From the NCBI GenBank assembly GCA_964594065.1, contig CAZQKX010000036.1, positions 1-38,190 on the forward strand: DNA of 38,190 nt, in the 5' to 3' direction. The number at the start of each line of letters is the position of its first letter. Position 1 is the stretch's first letter. Under the pieces are notes generated by a model. The model saw only the letters and a program-made list of their open reading frames with translations. It did not search any database and was not told the DNA's origin. The stretch comes from 4572-13 sp964594065 (GTDB taxonomy: Bacteria; Planctomycetota; Phycisphaerae; Sedimentisphaerales; Anaerohalosphaeraceae). Made by a program: the position numbers and the translations under genes. Of the stretch, positions 1 to 7,788 are shown piece after piece.

Positions 1-1
1 G

Positions 2-544
2 GACCCAAAGAGACCAGAACAAGACAGTAGGAGTAAGGATTTTTTCCGGCTTTTCATGGCTAATCAAAAAAGCATTTATGCTTTTATTTTGGCAATGGTT
101 CATAACTGCCAGGACGCAGATGATATTATGCAGGAAACAACAACATTAATGTGGCAGCGATTTAATGATTTCAAATCCGATACAAATTTTGGGGCATGGG
201 GAACCCAGATCGCTCGTTTCAAGGTTCTTCAACACTACCGGTCGAAGTCTCGGCTGCCGGAGATGTTTGATAAAGACCTGATGGATCAAATATCATCCTG
301 TACCCGGAAAAAAATCAATGAAATAAAACCTCGATTGGATGCATTACAGGAATGCCTGAAGAAATTGAATGAATCTGACAAGAAGTTGATCAGCATTAAA
401 TACGACCAGAACGTAAAAATCACAGAACTAGCCAAACGGATGGATCGGCCCGTACAGGGATTATATAAAGCGATTGCCCGCATTCATAATCTCCTGCATG
501 GTTGTGTCAATCGTGTTCTTAAAAGATGGGAGCATCAGGTATGA
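2..544 (+). CDS. ECF-like RNA polymerase sigma factor, 5' end outside window
   Basis: A sigma-70 family factor of the planctomycete ECF-like type, expected to direct RNA polymerase to a small regulon. Region 2 is visible in A-M-V-H-N-C-Q-D-A-D-D-I-M-Q-E-T followed by T-N-F-G-A-W-G, and region 4 near the C-terminus (I-T-E-L-A-K-R-M-D-R-P-V-Q-G-L-Y-K). The frame is open to the left edge, and the residues before the first ATG (position 56), D-F-F-R-L-F, align with N-F-I-E-L-Y in the second sigma factor at 35696. Starting at 56 would cut into region 2.1, so the true start lies upstream of the window. It overlaps the next gene by an ATGA junction, implying translational coupling with its likely regulator. 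Family membership is secure; target promoters are unknown. Confidence 0.9.
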   Translation, partial: DPKRPEQDSRSKDFFRLFMANQKSIYAFILAMVHNCQDADDIMQETTTLMWQRFNDFKSDTNFGAWGTQIARFKVLQHYRSKSRLPEMFDKDLMDQISSCTRKKINEIKPRLDALQECLKKLNESDKKLISIKYDQNVKITELAKRMDRPVQGLYKAIARIHNLLHGCVNRVLKRWEHQV

Positions 545-2202
545 ATGATTTTGATACCTATAAGCTCAGCGAGCTCATTTTAGCGGAGTTGGAAGGCGTC
601 AGTACGCCTCAGCAACGTGTGTGCCTAGTGGACTGTCTCAGGAATGATCCGGATGCGCTTGAGTTTTATGTTGAATTCGTGATGGATTATGCGGGCTTGT
701 CTCAACCAGGAGATATTTCCATCGATGAAGTATCCGAAGGAGATGACTTGCTTTCTTTGGATACGTTATGGGCCGAGTTACTAAACGAAGAAAAAACAGC
801 TCCGACGATCGAAATACTCGAAGAAGAGCCGGCAAGAGAGCTCATTCAAAAGGTAGAGCATCAAAAATTTCAGCGTAAGTTTCCAACGGTATCTTTCGTG
901 ACAGCGATTACGTCCATCGCTGCGCTTCTGCTCATGATACTTTATGTACAATACCATCCGAAAGAAGTTATCCAGGTTGCCACGATTTCGGATATGGCAA
1001 ACGTTCGATGGTCTAACTCCACAGAACCAGTGGCCGTCGGAACGCGGTTATACACGCATCAACTTCCCATGTTTTTGGAAAAAGGAATTCTTGAAATTGA
1101 GTATGACTACGGGGCAAAGGTGGTTATTGAAGGGCCCGCTGAATTTTCGATCGAATCTGACAAAGAACTTTATTTGGAACAAGGGCGACTGCATACACAT
1201 GTTATGGAATACGGCAAGGGATTTGCCATCAAGACCCCCAGCTCGGTTCTGGTCGATGTTGGGACCGAATTCGGTGTGAATGTCAACGCTCAGGGTGACA
1301 GCGAATTGCATGTCTTTAAGGGCAAGGTGGTTCTGAATGCCGGGCCTGAATTGTCACGAAAAACACCCTCCAGACAAATAACGGCTGGGCAGGCGGCCAA
1401 AGTTTCGAATCGTACTTTAGATGTCCGTTCGATCAAACTAAGAACAGACTTTCTGGCCTCGACGATCGATCCGCCGATCATTTTTGATGATTTTGAATCG
1501 TATGGTTCCGGTTCCTTGGTAGGACAAGCTAACTGGAAGTCGCAGCGCCTTAGTGAGTATTCGCCGCGTATTGCAGCACCAGGTATTGTTGGAAGCAAAG
1601 GGATTAGATTTACGATTGAAAATAATGAGCACATTGCATTTGCTAAACGCCCGCTTCCAGTTGCTTATGATCCGGCTGTTATGACAGGTCCTCTTTATGT
1701 CAGTGCATTAATGGAATTGGACACTATCGGTTCAGAGAATTATCCTTCCACTTTGTTGGTGTTAACACTGAACGATGATACCTTACCGGATGAAGGTCAT
1801 CAAAATAAAATCGAAGCGCGTTTTGGTATAAATGCACCGTGGTCGCTGGGTATCCAAAACAGTCTCGATGAGGGCCGTTTCGAAAAACCTGGACCGGCAG
1901 CTGCGCTAAGGCCCAATGCACGTTATTTGTGTGTGATGAAGATCACCCCGGACAGTGTGACAAACTGTACGGTTTCGATGGGGTATTTCGATGTTACAAA
2001 TGGTTCTTTGCCGGATGAATCTTTAATAAAATATTATCTTTCAAAAGAGATCGATCCGGCTACTTTAGTCGATGACCAATCCGGAAATCGATATTATCTG
2101 AATCATGTTGGGCTTGCATTCTATTCTGATTCAGTTCTGGTTGATAATTTGGTTGTTTCTGACAACTGGGAAAATATCCAGTTGTCAGCGCGTAAGAAAT
2201 AA
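541..2202 (+). CDS. FecR-domain transmembrane regulator (putative anti-sigma factor)
   Basis: Probable membrane regulator of the preceding sigma factor. From the ATG at 541 (GGGAG upstream; ATGA overlap with the sigma stop) the protein is 553 aa. Residues 1-110 are a cytoplasmic, acidic, helical part resembling planctomycete anti-sigma N-termini (E-L-I-L-A-E-L-E-G, then N-D-P-D-A-L-E-F-Y-V-E). A single membrane segment lies near residues 118-138. A FecR domain follows (about 145-290), with D-Y-G-A-K-V-V-I-E-G-P-A-E-F and V-D-V-G-T-E-F-G-V-N-V. The C-terminal ~230 residues form a jelly-roll-like domain beginning I-F-D-D-F-E-S-Y and ending V-D-N-L-V-V-S-D-N-W, bookends that echo the FDDFDGG domain of the secreted proteins downstream. 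A different in-frame ATG at 526 lacks the coupled arrangement. The sensor role is inferred. Confidence 0.85.
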   Translation: MNDFDTYKLSELILAELEGVSTPQQRVCLVDCLRNDPDALEFYVEFVMDYAGLSQPGDISIDEVSEGDDLLSLDTLWAELLNEEKTAPTIEILEEEPARELIQKVEHQKFQRKFPTVSFVTAITSIAALLLMILYVQYHPKEVIQVATISDMANVRWSNSTEPVAVGTRLYTHQLPMFLEKGILEIEYDYGAKVVIEGPAEFSIESDKELYLEQGRLHTHVMEYGKGFAIKTPSSVLVDVGTEFGVNVNAQGDSELHVFKGKVVLNAGPELSRKTPSRQITAGQAAKVSNRTLDVRSIKLRTDFLASTIDPPIIFDDFESYGSGSLVGQANWKSQRLSEYSPRIAAPGIVGSKGIRFTIENNEHIAFAKRPLPVAYDPAVMTGPLYVSALMELDTIGSENYPSTLLVLTLNDDTLPDEGHQNKIEARFGINAPWSLGIQNSLDEGRFEKPGPAAALRPNARYLCVMKITPDSVTNCTVSMGYFDVTNGSLPDESLIKYYLSKEIDPATLVDDQSGNRYYLNHVGLAFYSDSVLVDNLVVSDNWENIQLSARKK

Positions 2203-2340
2203 AGAGTGTCGCACACGGCGCAGTGTGCTGTTGGTAAAGAGGTGTGTGTAATTCGGAGGGTGAGTGTTGTACTCATCCATAAATAAAAGCCGTGGGATTA
2301 TCCCGCGGGGTATTGTTAATTTTTTGTGGAGGTAGGAACG
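2203..2340 (+). promoter_or_regulatory. Leader with three consecutive small hairpins
   Basis: The gap between the FecR gene and the PEP-CTERM gene contains three short inverted repeats. GCACAC pairs with GTGTGC (2211-2228), TGAGT pairs with ACTCA (2261-2275), and CCGTGGGA pairs with TCCCGCGG through one G-U pair and a 3-nt loop (2290-2308). The last is followed by a T-rich run and then a strong ribosome-binding site. It could be a terminator/attenuator separating regulator from target gene, or a stabilising 5' leader. No promoter could be assigned with confidence. Confidence 0.35.
2316..2333 (+). repeat. Leader/RBS element shared with the next gene, copy 1
   Basis: TTAATTTTTTGT followed by GGAGGT sits just before the start codon at 2341. 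Almost the same string, with one extra C, precedes the start at 3339 (3315-3333). The matching leaders show that the tandem duplication of these two secreted-protein genes included their translation-initiation region. Confidence 0.6.
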
Positions 2341-3102
2341 ATGAAAAGATTACTATGTTTAATGGTGGTTGTGCTCCTCGTTGGAGCGGCAAATGCAACA
2401 GTGATTGCGTTTGATGATTTTGATGGCGGTGCAACAGGCTTTGCAGGAGCTTGGAGCGGTACTCAATTTGGCTTGGTTACAGGGATTCCCGGAACAGTGG
2501 GTAATTCTTTCCAGGCTCTTGGTACTGGAACCGGTGAGTACACGTCGGCGAACGGTATTGCTGATCTTGACGTGTCCGGTGATGCGACTTATTACATGAG
2601 TTGTCTGTACTATGCGACCGGCGAAAATCAGTACTCCGTTCTCAAGCTTCGCAACGGCGGCACACCGGCGGGTGTTCCTTCGATTCTGTGGAGAAATTCC
2701 GGCTGGGCCGATGCTTATGTAGGAGCCGGCGCGACAGCGAACGAATACGATTTTGCGGTCAACACGCTTTATCTGGCCGTTCTTAAGATCGACTGCAATC
2801 CAACCGGTACCGATGATGAGGTTTGGCTCAACCTGTACAATCTGACCGACGGCGGCAGTGACATTGTTCCGGTTGCTGAACCAGCCGTATGGCAGACTGA
2901 TGGATTTGCGGGCAATACAACGGCTGACTTTGTTCAAACTTTAGCCAACAATATTCAATTGGTCGGACGTGGATCGATCAAAACGACGTTTGATAATGTC
3001 CTGTTGGCCGATGACTGGGCTGATGTTGTAGCGACAGTTCCGGAACCGGCAACGATGGCTCTGCTGGGTCTGGGAGCACTGGCTCTAAGACGTAAAAAAT
3101 AA
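2341..3102 (+). CDS. Secreted PEP-CTERM protein with FDDFDGG domain
   Basis: A 253-aa exported protein of unknown function. The ATG at 2341 is preceded by GGAGGT at 7 nt; the GTG at 2326 overlaps that site and is not the start. An N-terminal signal peptide (M-K-R-L-L-C-L-M-V-V-V-L-L-V-G-A-A-N-A) is followed by one copy of the ~205-residue FDDFDGG domain found four times in this window. This domain looks like an all-beta, concanavalin/LamG-type fold (inferred from length and its closing D-N-V-L-L-x-D-D-W). The C-terminus is a textbook PEP-CTERM signal: V-P-E-P-A-T-M-A-L-L-G-L, a short hydrophobic stretch, then R-R-K-K. An exosortase would process it to the cell surface or extracellular matrix. 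Its position directly after a sigma/FecR pair makes it a likely target gene. Confidence 0.85.
   Translation: MKRLLCLMVVVLLVGAANATVIAFDDFDGGATGFAGAWSGTQFGLVTGIPGTVGNSFQALGTGTGEYTSANGIADLDVSGDATYYMSCLYYATGENQYSVLKLRNGGTPAGVPSILWRNSGWADAYVGAGATANEYDFAVNTLYLAVLKIDCNPTGTDDEVWLNLYNLTDGGSDIVPVAEPAVWQTDGFAGNTTADFVQTLANNIQLVGRGSIKTTFDNVLLADDWADVVATVPEPATMALLGLGALALRRKK
2404..3027 (+). repeat. FDDFDGG domain, copy 1 of 4
   Basis: Coding repeat of ~205 residues, running from I-A-F-D-D-F-D-G-G to D-D-W-A-D-V. Shared signatures include W-S-G-T-Q-F-G-L-V-T, D-A-T-Y-Y, L-Y-Y-A-T-G-E, R-N-S-G-W-A-D-A-Y, C-N-P-T-G-T and V-G-R-G-S-I. Stretches are nearly identical to copies 2-4 at the DNA level. Confidence 0.85.
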
Positions 3103-3129
3103 AGGTTTTTGTGATTATTCCGGATTCCG

Positions 3130-3157
3130 AGTCCTCTGCTGTGTCAGGCAGGGGACT
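3130..3157 (+). terminator. GC-rich hairpin after PEP-CTERM gene
   Basis: AGTCCTCTGC (3130-3139) pairs with GCAGGGGACT (3148-3157), 10 pairs including one G-U, with an 8-nt loop. It lies 28 nt after the stop codon. There is no T-run behind it, so it may be a weak terminator or an mRNA 3'-end stabiliser. Confidence 0.4.
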
Positions 3158-3314
3158 GGGGAGTCCGAGACCTTGAAAGGTTACAAAAAGAATCGGTGCC
3201 GCAGCGAAACATAATGAGTGATTTTTGGACCGAGGCAGGCTGAGAAAACGAAACAATTGCAGTAAAATCTTGTTTATTGAAAGAAATAATTTTGTGAGGT
3301 TATAAACTGTTTCA

Positions 3315-3333
3315 TTAATTTTTTGTCGGAGGT
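3315..3333 (+). repeat. Leader/RBS element shared with previous gene, copy 2
   Basis: TTAATTTTTTGT then C then GGAGGT, five bases before the ATG at 3339. It matches the element at 2316-2333 except for the inserted C and the spacing to the start codon (5 versus 7 nt). Confidence 0.6.
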
Positions 3334-3338
3334 GTATT

Positions 3339-4844
3339 ATGAAAAAGTTGTTGATATGTCTTTTAGTAAGTCTGTTGTGCGTGACAACAGCAAGTGTTCG
3401 TGGTGAGATAATTGCATTTGATGATTTTGATGGCGGTATAACAGGCTTTACATCAACCTGGAGCGGCACTCAATTTGGTTTGGTGACCCTTGATCCCGCC
3501 CTGGGCAATTCTTTCCAGGCTCTTGGTACTTCAACCAGTGAGTTAACCTCGGCGAACGGTATTGCTGATCTTGACGTGACCGGTGATGCGACTTATTACC
3601 TGAGTTGCCTGTACTATGCGACGGGTGAAGACCAGTACGCCGTTCTCAAATTCCGGAACGGCGGTACACCGGCGGGGATTCCTTCGATTCTGTGGAGAAA
3701 TTCCGGTTGGGCCGATGCTTATATTGGAGCGGGCTCAACAGCGAACGAGATCGATTTTGCAGTCGACACGCTTTACCTGGCCGTTCTGAAGGCTGATTGT
3801 AATCCGACCGGTACCGACGATGCGGTTTGGCTCAACATGTACGATCTGAGCGCCGGTGAAACGGTTCCGCTTGTTGAACCGGCAGTCTGGCATACAGATG
3901 GATTTGCGGGCAATACCACCGCCAACTTTGTGCAAACTTTTGCCGACAATGTTCAATTGGTCGGCCGCGGCTCGATCGGTTCGACCTTTGATAATGTTAT
4001 CGTAGCCACGACGTGGCTGGATGTGGCGTCGCTTTATGCGGATATGCTGGAGATTACTGTTCCGGAGAACGGTTCCAACACCTTTGATATTGAACTGCTT
4101 GTAGATCCGAACAATTACCCGCTGGCTGTTGATATAATCTGTTCCGAGCCCAATGCTATCAATCCCGCCATAACGTCGGATTATGACCTGACTGTCAGTC
4201 CCCTGTCAGTGGAATTTACCTCGGCAGAAGGCGTTGGACACACCGAAACGATCACCCTGACAGGTGTAAACAACACGGTACCCCAGTTCGACCGTCAATA
4301 CTATTTGATTCTGTCGTATGATGACCCGAATGCGGTTATTACTCCGGAGATCGTTAGAGTGACAGTCGAAGATGATGACACACCAACAGTGATCCTGACC
4401 GGTGCCGATGCTCTTCAGCTTGATGAAAATGATGTTGCAACGACTGAAACATTCACTATCAGCGTCGATCAGCAGCCCGTGGAAGATGTTGTTGTTACGC
4501 TGTCAGCTAACGCTGATTTCCTGACACTCGATGTCGCTTCGGCAACCTTTACGAGTGCATCGTATGCTCCGGTTGTTGTTACAGTGACGGTTGTCGATAA
4601 CGCACTCAATGACACCGCACCAGTACCTTATGAGCAATATGTAACGACAATTGTTACGGGTGTGACCGGCGCCGATGATGTCGCTGATCCTTCTGTGACA
4701 ATTCTGGAAAACGATTGCGGTGCTTTTGGTTACAATGATTACGATGTAGACACTGACTGTGATGTAGACCTGAGCGATTTTGCAGCATTTGCAGCAGAGT
4801 GGCTCAAATGTCAGTTCCCGAACCAGGGCGACGTTTGTCCATAA
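3339..4844 (+). CDS. Secreted protein: FDDFDGG domain, Calx-beta-like repeats, dockerin-like tail
   Basis: A 501-aa exported protein. The signal peptide (M-K-K-L-L-I-C-L-L-V-S-L-L-C-V) is followed by an FDDFDGG domain (about 24-228) closely similar to that of the preceding gene. Two beta-sandwich repeats follow (about 230-345 and 346-455). Each ends in an acidic V-T-V-E-D-D-D or V-T-I-L-E-N-D motif typical of Calx-beta-type extracellular modules. The last ~40 residues carry one dockerin-like calcium loop, D-V-D-T-D-C-D-V-D-L-S-D-F-A-A-F-A-A-E-W-L-K-C, of the kind common at the ends of Phycisphaerae surface proteins. It lacks the PEP-CTERM tail of its tandem paralogue, so the two copies appear to be anchored differently. 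Substrate or partner is not evident; carbohydrate binding or adhesion is plausible. Confidence 0.8.
   Translation: MKKLLICLLVSLLCVTTASVRGEIIAFDDFDGGITGFTSTWSGTQFGLVTLDPALGNSFQALGTSTSELTSANGIADLDVTGDATYYLSCLYYATGEDQYAVLKFRNGGTPAGIPSILWRNSGWADAYIGAGSTANEIDFAVDTLYLAVLKADCNPTGTDDAVWLNMYDLSAGETVPLVEPAVWHTDGFAGNTTANFVQTFADNVQLVGRGSIGSTFDNVIVATTWLDVASLYADMLEITVPENGSNTFDIELLVDPNNYPLAVDIICSEPNAINPAITSDYDLTVSPLSVEFTSAEGVGHTETITLTGVNNTVPQFDRQYYLILSYDDPNAVITPEIVRVTVEDDDTPTVILTGADALQLDENDVATTETFTISVDQQPVEDVVVTLSANADFLTLDVASATFTSASYAPVVVTVTVVDNALNDTAPVPYEQYVTTIVTGVTGADDVADPSVTILENDCGAFGYNDYDVDTDCDVDLSDFAAFAAEWLKCQFPNQGDVCP
3411..4026 (+). repeat. FDDFDGG domain, copy 2 of 4
   Basis: Second coding copy of the domain, from I-A-F-D-D-F-D-G-G to T-T-W-L-D-V. 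It is closest to copy 1, consistent with the tandem duplication of the two genes. Confidence 0.85.
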
Positions 4845-4867
4845 TTTAGTGTCAATTTAATAATTAA

Positions 4868-4899
4868 ACAGGCAGGCAAGCTGCGGCTTGCCTGCCTGT
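4868..4899 (+). terminator. Strong 13-bp perfect hairpin
   Basis: ACAGGCAGGCAAG (4868-4880) and CTTGCCTGCCTGT (4887-4899) are perfect inverted repeats around a 6-nt loop, 24 nt after the stop codon at 4844. No T-run follows, but the strength and position suggest it ends the first transcription unit. Confidence 0.65.
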
Positions 4900-4983
4900 C
4901 ATATACCTCAAATGATTGTCAACTCAGATGTGTCGCATTCACATTGACAGAAATTCGGAAAAGATTTTAAAGGAGTTTATTGT

Positions 4984-6684
4984 ATGTCAAGGATATTGAT
5001 TCTCTCAATGGTACTCATTAGCTATGTTGCTTGTACTCAGGCCGCAGAACCGGACCCTGCGAAGATGTCTTTTCATGGTTTTCTCTGGCCCAATCACACG
5101 CCGGGTGAATGTCCTTTTAAACAGTCAGAGGATATAACAGGAATATACTTTTCCGGCCGATGCAGCGATTATCATTGCGGTGATACATTTTATCCAACAT
5201 GGGCCGATGATGACAACCTGTATTCACCGTTTACTGATGGCACAACGGATGGCATGGGCGCTGGGTCCGGGTTTCCGTGGGAAACGACCGGTAATGTTGT
5301 GATGATCGGTGATGATCCTCAGCATCTTACCATCAAAAATACAGCACGGCCTCAGAAAGGCGCAACATATCCTTATGGCGGACGCTATCCCTGCGGCAGC
5401 CTGATGCATGATGGGATTTGGTACTATGGAACCTATTGCCTTGGCATAACCAAAACGACGATTGAAGATGGGTATCGTTACGGTTGGCCGATCCTGGGGC
5501 CGATGCCGGGCTTCCGTGTTTCCAGAGACTATGGAAAAACCTGGACGCCGTCTCCGCACACGTCGGAAAAGCCATTGTTCCCTGAACCGAAAGAATTGTT
5601 CGGTCCGGTGAAGATCGGCGCACCGCACTTTGTGGATTTTGGAAAGAATATGGAGCATTCGCCTGACGGCAAGGCATATCTTGTCTGCATGGGTGCTGAA
5701 GAAGATGATTCGATGCCGCGGTACGGCAACCTTAGCTGGTGTGCAGCCGACCAGGCGTATCTCATAAGGGTCATTCCAAGCATTGAAACCATTAACGATG
5801 AAAATGCTTATGAGTATTTCGCGGGACATGATGCCGGCGGCGAGCCGGTTTGGACAGACGATTTTAACAAGATCAAACCACTGCTCGATTGGAACAACCA
5901 CATGGGGTGCGTAACGATAACCTATAATGCACCTCTCAAGAAGTATTTCATGTGTGTAACGGACGGGTGGCTATCTCGTTCAAACATGGATTCCTATATC
6001 ATGGAAGCCGATAAGATAACCGGCCCATGGAAGATGATCACATATATGCATGAGTTTGGCACACAGGGATATTTCCTGAACTTCCCGTCTAAGTTTATCA
6101 GCGACGACGGCAAGACCATGTGGCTATGTTATTCAGGCAACTATGGATGGCACACACAACTTCCTCGTAAGCCTCAGCATGGTCGATATGGACTGTGTCT
6201 CTATGAGGTGAAGCTGCTTGATAAAGATAAGCACCAGTTTATGGCCACAAAAGCGCATAAAAATGGCGGGAATGTTACTTCAAAAGCAAAGATCACTGTT
6301 AGTTCGAGTTTAGCGGGAACATCGGCAGAGAATCTGGTTAATGGTAAAGTCTGCACGCATGCTCAATGCAAGGGGGACCATTGGATTGCTGCCAACAATA
6401 AAGACCAGGCCTGGGTTCAACTCACTTTTGAGAAACCTCAGGTGCTTCGTTCGATCAAACTGTTTGATTGTCCGGACCGAAAAGACAGAGCCAGGTTCGG
6501 AAAGATAATGTTTAGCAATGGTCATGTGATTCCCATTCGTGTTCCGCAGCGGAACAGCGTTTTTGATGGATTGGATATATTCTGGGGTGATAAGAAAGAA
6601 GTAACATGGATGAAAGTCGTATTTGATAGTGTTGAACCGGCCTCAGCGAATGTAAGTCTTTCTGAGATTATGGTTTTTCAATAA
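4984..6684 (+). CDS. Secreted beta-propeller-like putative glycosidase with discoidin-like tail (copy 1)
   Basis: A 566-aa exported protein and the first of six genes (seven modules) of one family in this window. The ATG at 4984 has an AAAGGAG site, and a signal peptide ends near C-T-Q-A-A. The catalytic-type module (about 25-415) has the family motifs: E-C-P-F-K-Q-S-E-D, G-D-T-F-Y-P-T-W-A-D-D-D-N-L-Y (from residue ~66), G-R-Y-P-C-G-S-L, A-P-H-F-V-D-F-G-K-N-M-E-H-S-P-D-G-K-A-Y (from ~213) and Y-I-M-E-A-D. Repeated blade-like units rich in W, Y, D and G suggest a five-bladed propeller like clan members of GH43/GH117 or DUF4185 (GH183); this is inference, not a match I can verify. Residues ~425-566 resemble the discoidin/DUF7402 type and end V-S-L-S-E-I-M-V-F. 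It is separated from its relatives by 10 kb. Confidence 0.75.
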   Translation: MSRILILSMVLISYVACTQAAEPDPAKMSFHGFLWPNHTPGECPFKQSEDITGIYFSGRCSDYHCGDTFYPTWADDDNLYSPFTDGTTDGMGAGSGFPWETTGNVVMIGDDPQHLTIKNTARPQKGATYPYGGRYPCGSLMHDGIWYYGTYCLGITKTTIEDGYRYGWPILGPMPGFRVSRDYGKTWTPSPHTSEKPLFPEPKELFGPVKIGAPHFVDFGKNMEHSPDGKAYLVCMGAEEDDSMPRYGNLSWCAADQAYLIRVIPSIETINDENAYEYFAGHDAGGEPVWTDDFNKIKPLLDWNNHMGCVTITYNAPLKKYFMCVTDGWLSRSNMDSYIMEADKITGPWKMITYMHEFGTQGYFLNFPSKFISDDGKTMWLCYSGNYGWHTQLPRKPQHGRYGLCLYEVKLLDKDKHQFMATKAHKNGGNVTSKAKITVSSSLAGTSAENLVNGKVCTHAQCKGDHWIAANNKDQAWVQLTFEKPQVLRSIKLFDCPDRKDRARFGKIMFSNGHVIPIRVPQRNSVFDGLDIFWGDKKEVTWMKVVFDSVEPASANVSLSEIMVFQ

Positions 6685-6741
6685 AGGAAGGATTTTCAAA
6701 CTCAGAAGTCCAATTAGTATTGTATGAAAGGATAGCCCGAA

Positions 6742-7611
6742 ATGGAAAACAGGAAAGCATTTACATTGATCGAATTATTGGTTGTGATCGCGATCATTGC
6801 ACTGTTAATGGCAGTTATCCTGCCGGCGCTTAGTGCGGTTAAAGAGAATGCTAAAAAAACAGTCTGCATGGCTCACATGAAAGGACTTGGGGATGCCGTG
6901 CTGATTTACACTCAGCAGGAAAATGGTGAGTTGCCGCAACCGCTTGATGGGTCATTTATCAGCAGTAATTATAGTTCCGGCCTAAAGGATTTAGGATTGG
7001 ATTCGGGCACTGACTACTACACGTATCATAGTACACCGACGGGTTCTGCTTATCCCAGAGCTGTTTCCGGGGTGGGCTTTTTATATAAGGCCGGTCTGAT
7101 TGAAAGCGGGACAGACTTACCATTTTGTCCATCGATGAAACAATTGTTTGGGCATCCTATGCCAACCCAGAACTGGAATCCAAAGGGCCAGGTCAGCCAT
7201 TGGAACTATATTGGTCAATCTGTAGTCGGTGCGACTCATATTCTCGAAGACCCTGATATGCATATCGGTTGGATGCCCACTCGTTTAACGATTGGAATTC
7301 GGAAGTTGTATCATTTTGGTGGCAAGAGGGGATACCAGAAAGTTGAAAATGCTGCGATGAAAGGGAAACGTGCCTTTTTGTGTGATTTATGGGTGGCTAC
7401 TGGAATGTTCGGTACCTATTGGCAATCACGAGAGACTGATATCCCCCATAAAACAGGTAAACGCACATCCTTGAACACATGGTATATCGATGGTCATGGA
7501 AAAAGCGTCAAGATCGAAAGTGAAAGGTATTCCACATTTACCGATCCTGAGACTGGAGTTGAAGATAGTTTTTTAAATAGTGGTACTACATGGGCGAATA
7601 TGCTGGATTAG
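6742..7611 (+). CDS. Type II secretion pseudopilin-like protein (prepilin N-terminus)
   Basis: A 289-aa protein with a class III prepilin leader: a short basic start, then cleavage expected after Ala6, giving mature F-T-L-I-E-L-L-V-V-I-A-I-I-A-L-L with Glu at +5. It is followed by A-L-S-A-V-K-E-N-A-K-K and the Cys-containing segment (T-V-C-M-A-H-M-K-G-L) usual in planctomycete pseudopilins of the DUF1559/GspG-like group. A W-Y-I-D-G-H-G-K-S-V motif near the C-terminus matches the D-G-H element of that group. Such genes are very abundant in Planctomycetota and often sit next to secreted hydrolases; whether it serves secretion, surface assembly or something else is unknown. AAAGGAT lies 8 nt before the ATG. 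Confidence 0.85.
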   Translation: MENRKAFTLIELLVVIAIIALLMAVILPALSAVKENAKKTVCMAHMKGLGDAVLIYTQQENGELPQPLDGSFISSNYSSGLKDLGLDSGTDYYTYHSTPTGSAYPRAVSGVGFLYKAGLIESGTDLPFCPSMKQLFGHPMPTQNWNPKGQVSHWNYIGQSVVGATHILEDPDMHIGWMPTRLTIGIRKLYHFGGKRGYQKVENAAMKGKRAFLCDLWVATGMFGTYWQSRETDIPHKTGKRTSLNTWYIDGHGKSVKIESERYSTFTDPETGVEDSFLNSGTTWANMLD

Positions 7612-7788
7612 GTTTTGAAAATTGGAATAACGGATGTTGACCGGACCCGGCATACGGTTGGTCGGCTGATTGTAGAATTGTGTAGATATGGATAATACGT
7701 TTTTGTATTGAACTATACTTATTAATGACGGGAATAATTTATTTAATGTGACTCAAACGATATCTGAACTTTAATTGGGGGGCGTTTT
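7612..7788. other. Short intergenic gap before beta-helix gene
   Basis: This 177-nt AT-rich gap holds no frame related to the neighbours and no strong hairpin. It ends with a GGGGGGC ribosome-binding site for the GTG start at 7789. Confidence 0.5.

Noticed and set aside
56..58. ATG at 56 as the start of the first sigma factor.
   Set aside because: The frame is open to the left edge and the preceding residues align with the second sigma factor, so this Met is internal.
4944..4972. TTGACA followed about 16 nt later by TTTAAA, looking like a sigma-70 promoter for the gene at 4984.
   Set aside because: Transcription would begin inside or after the ribosome-binding site, a few bases from the start codon, so it could not drive normal translation.
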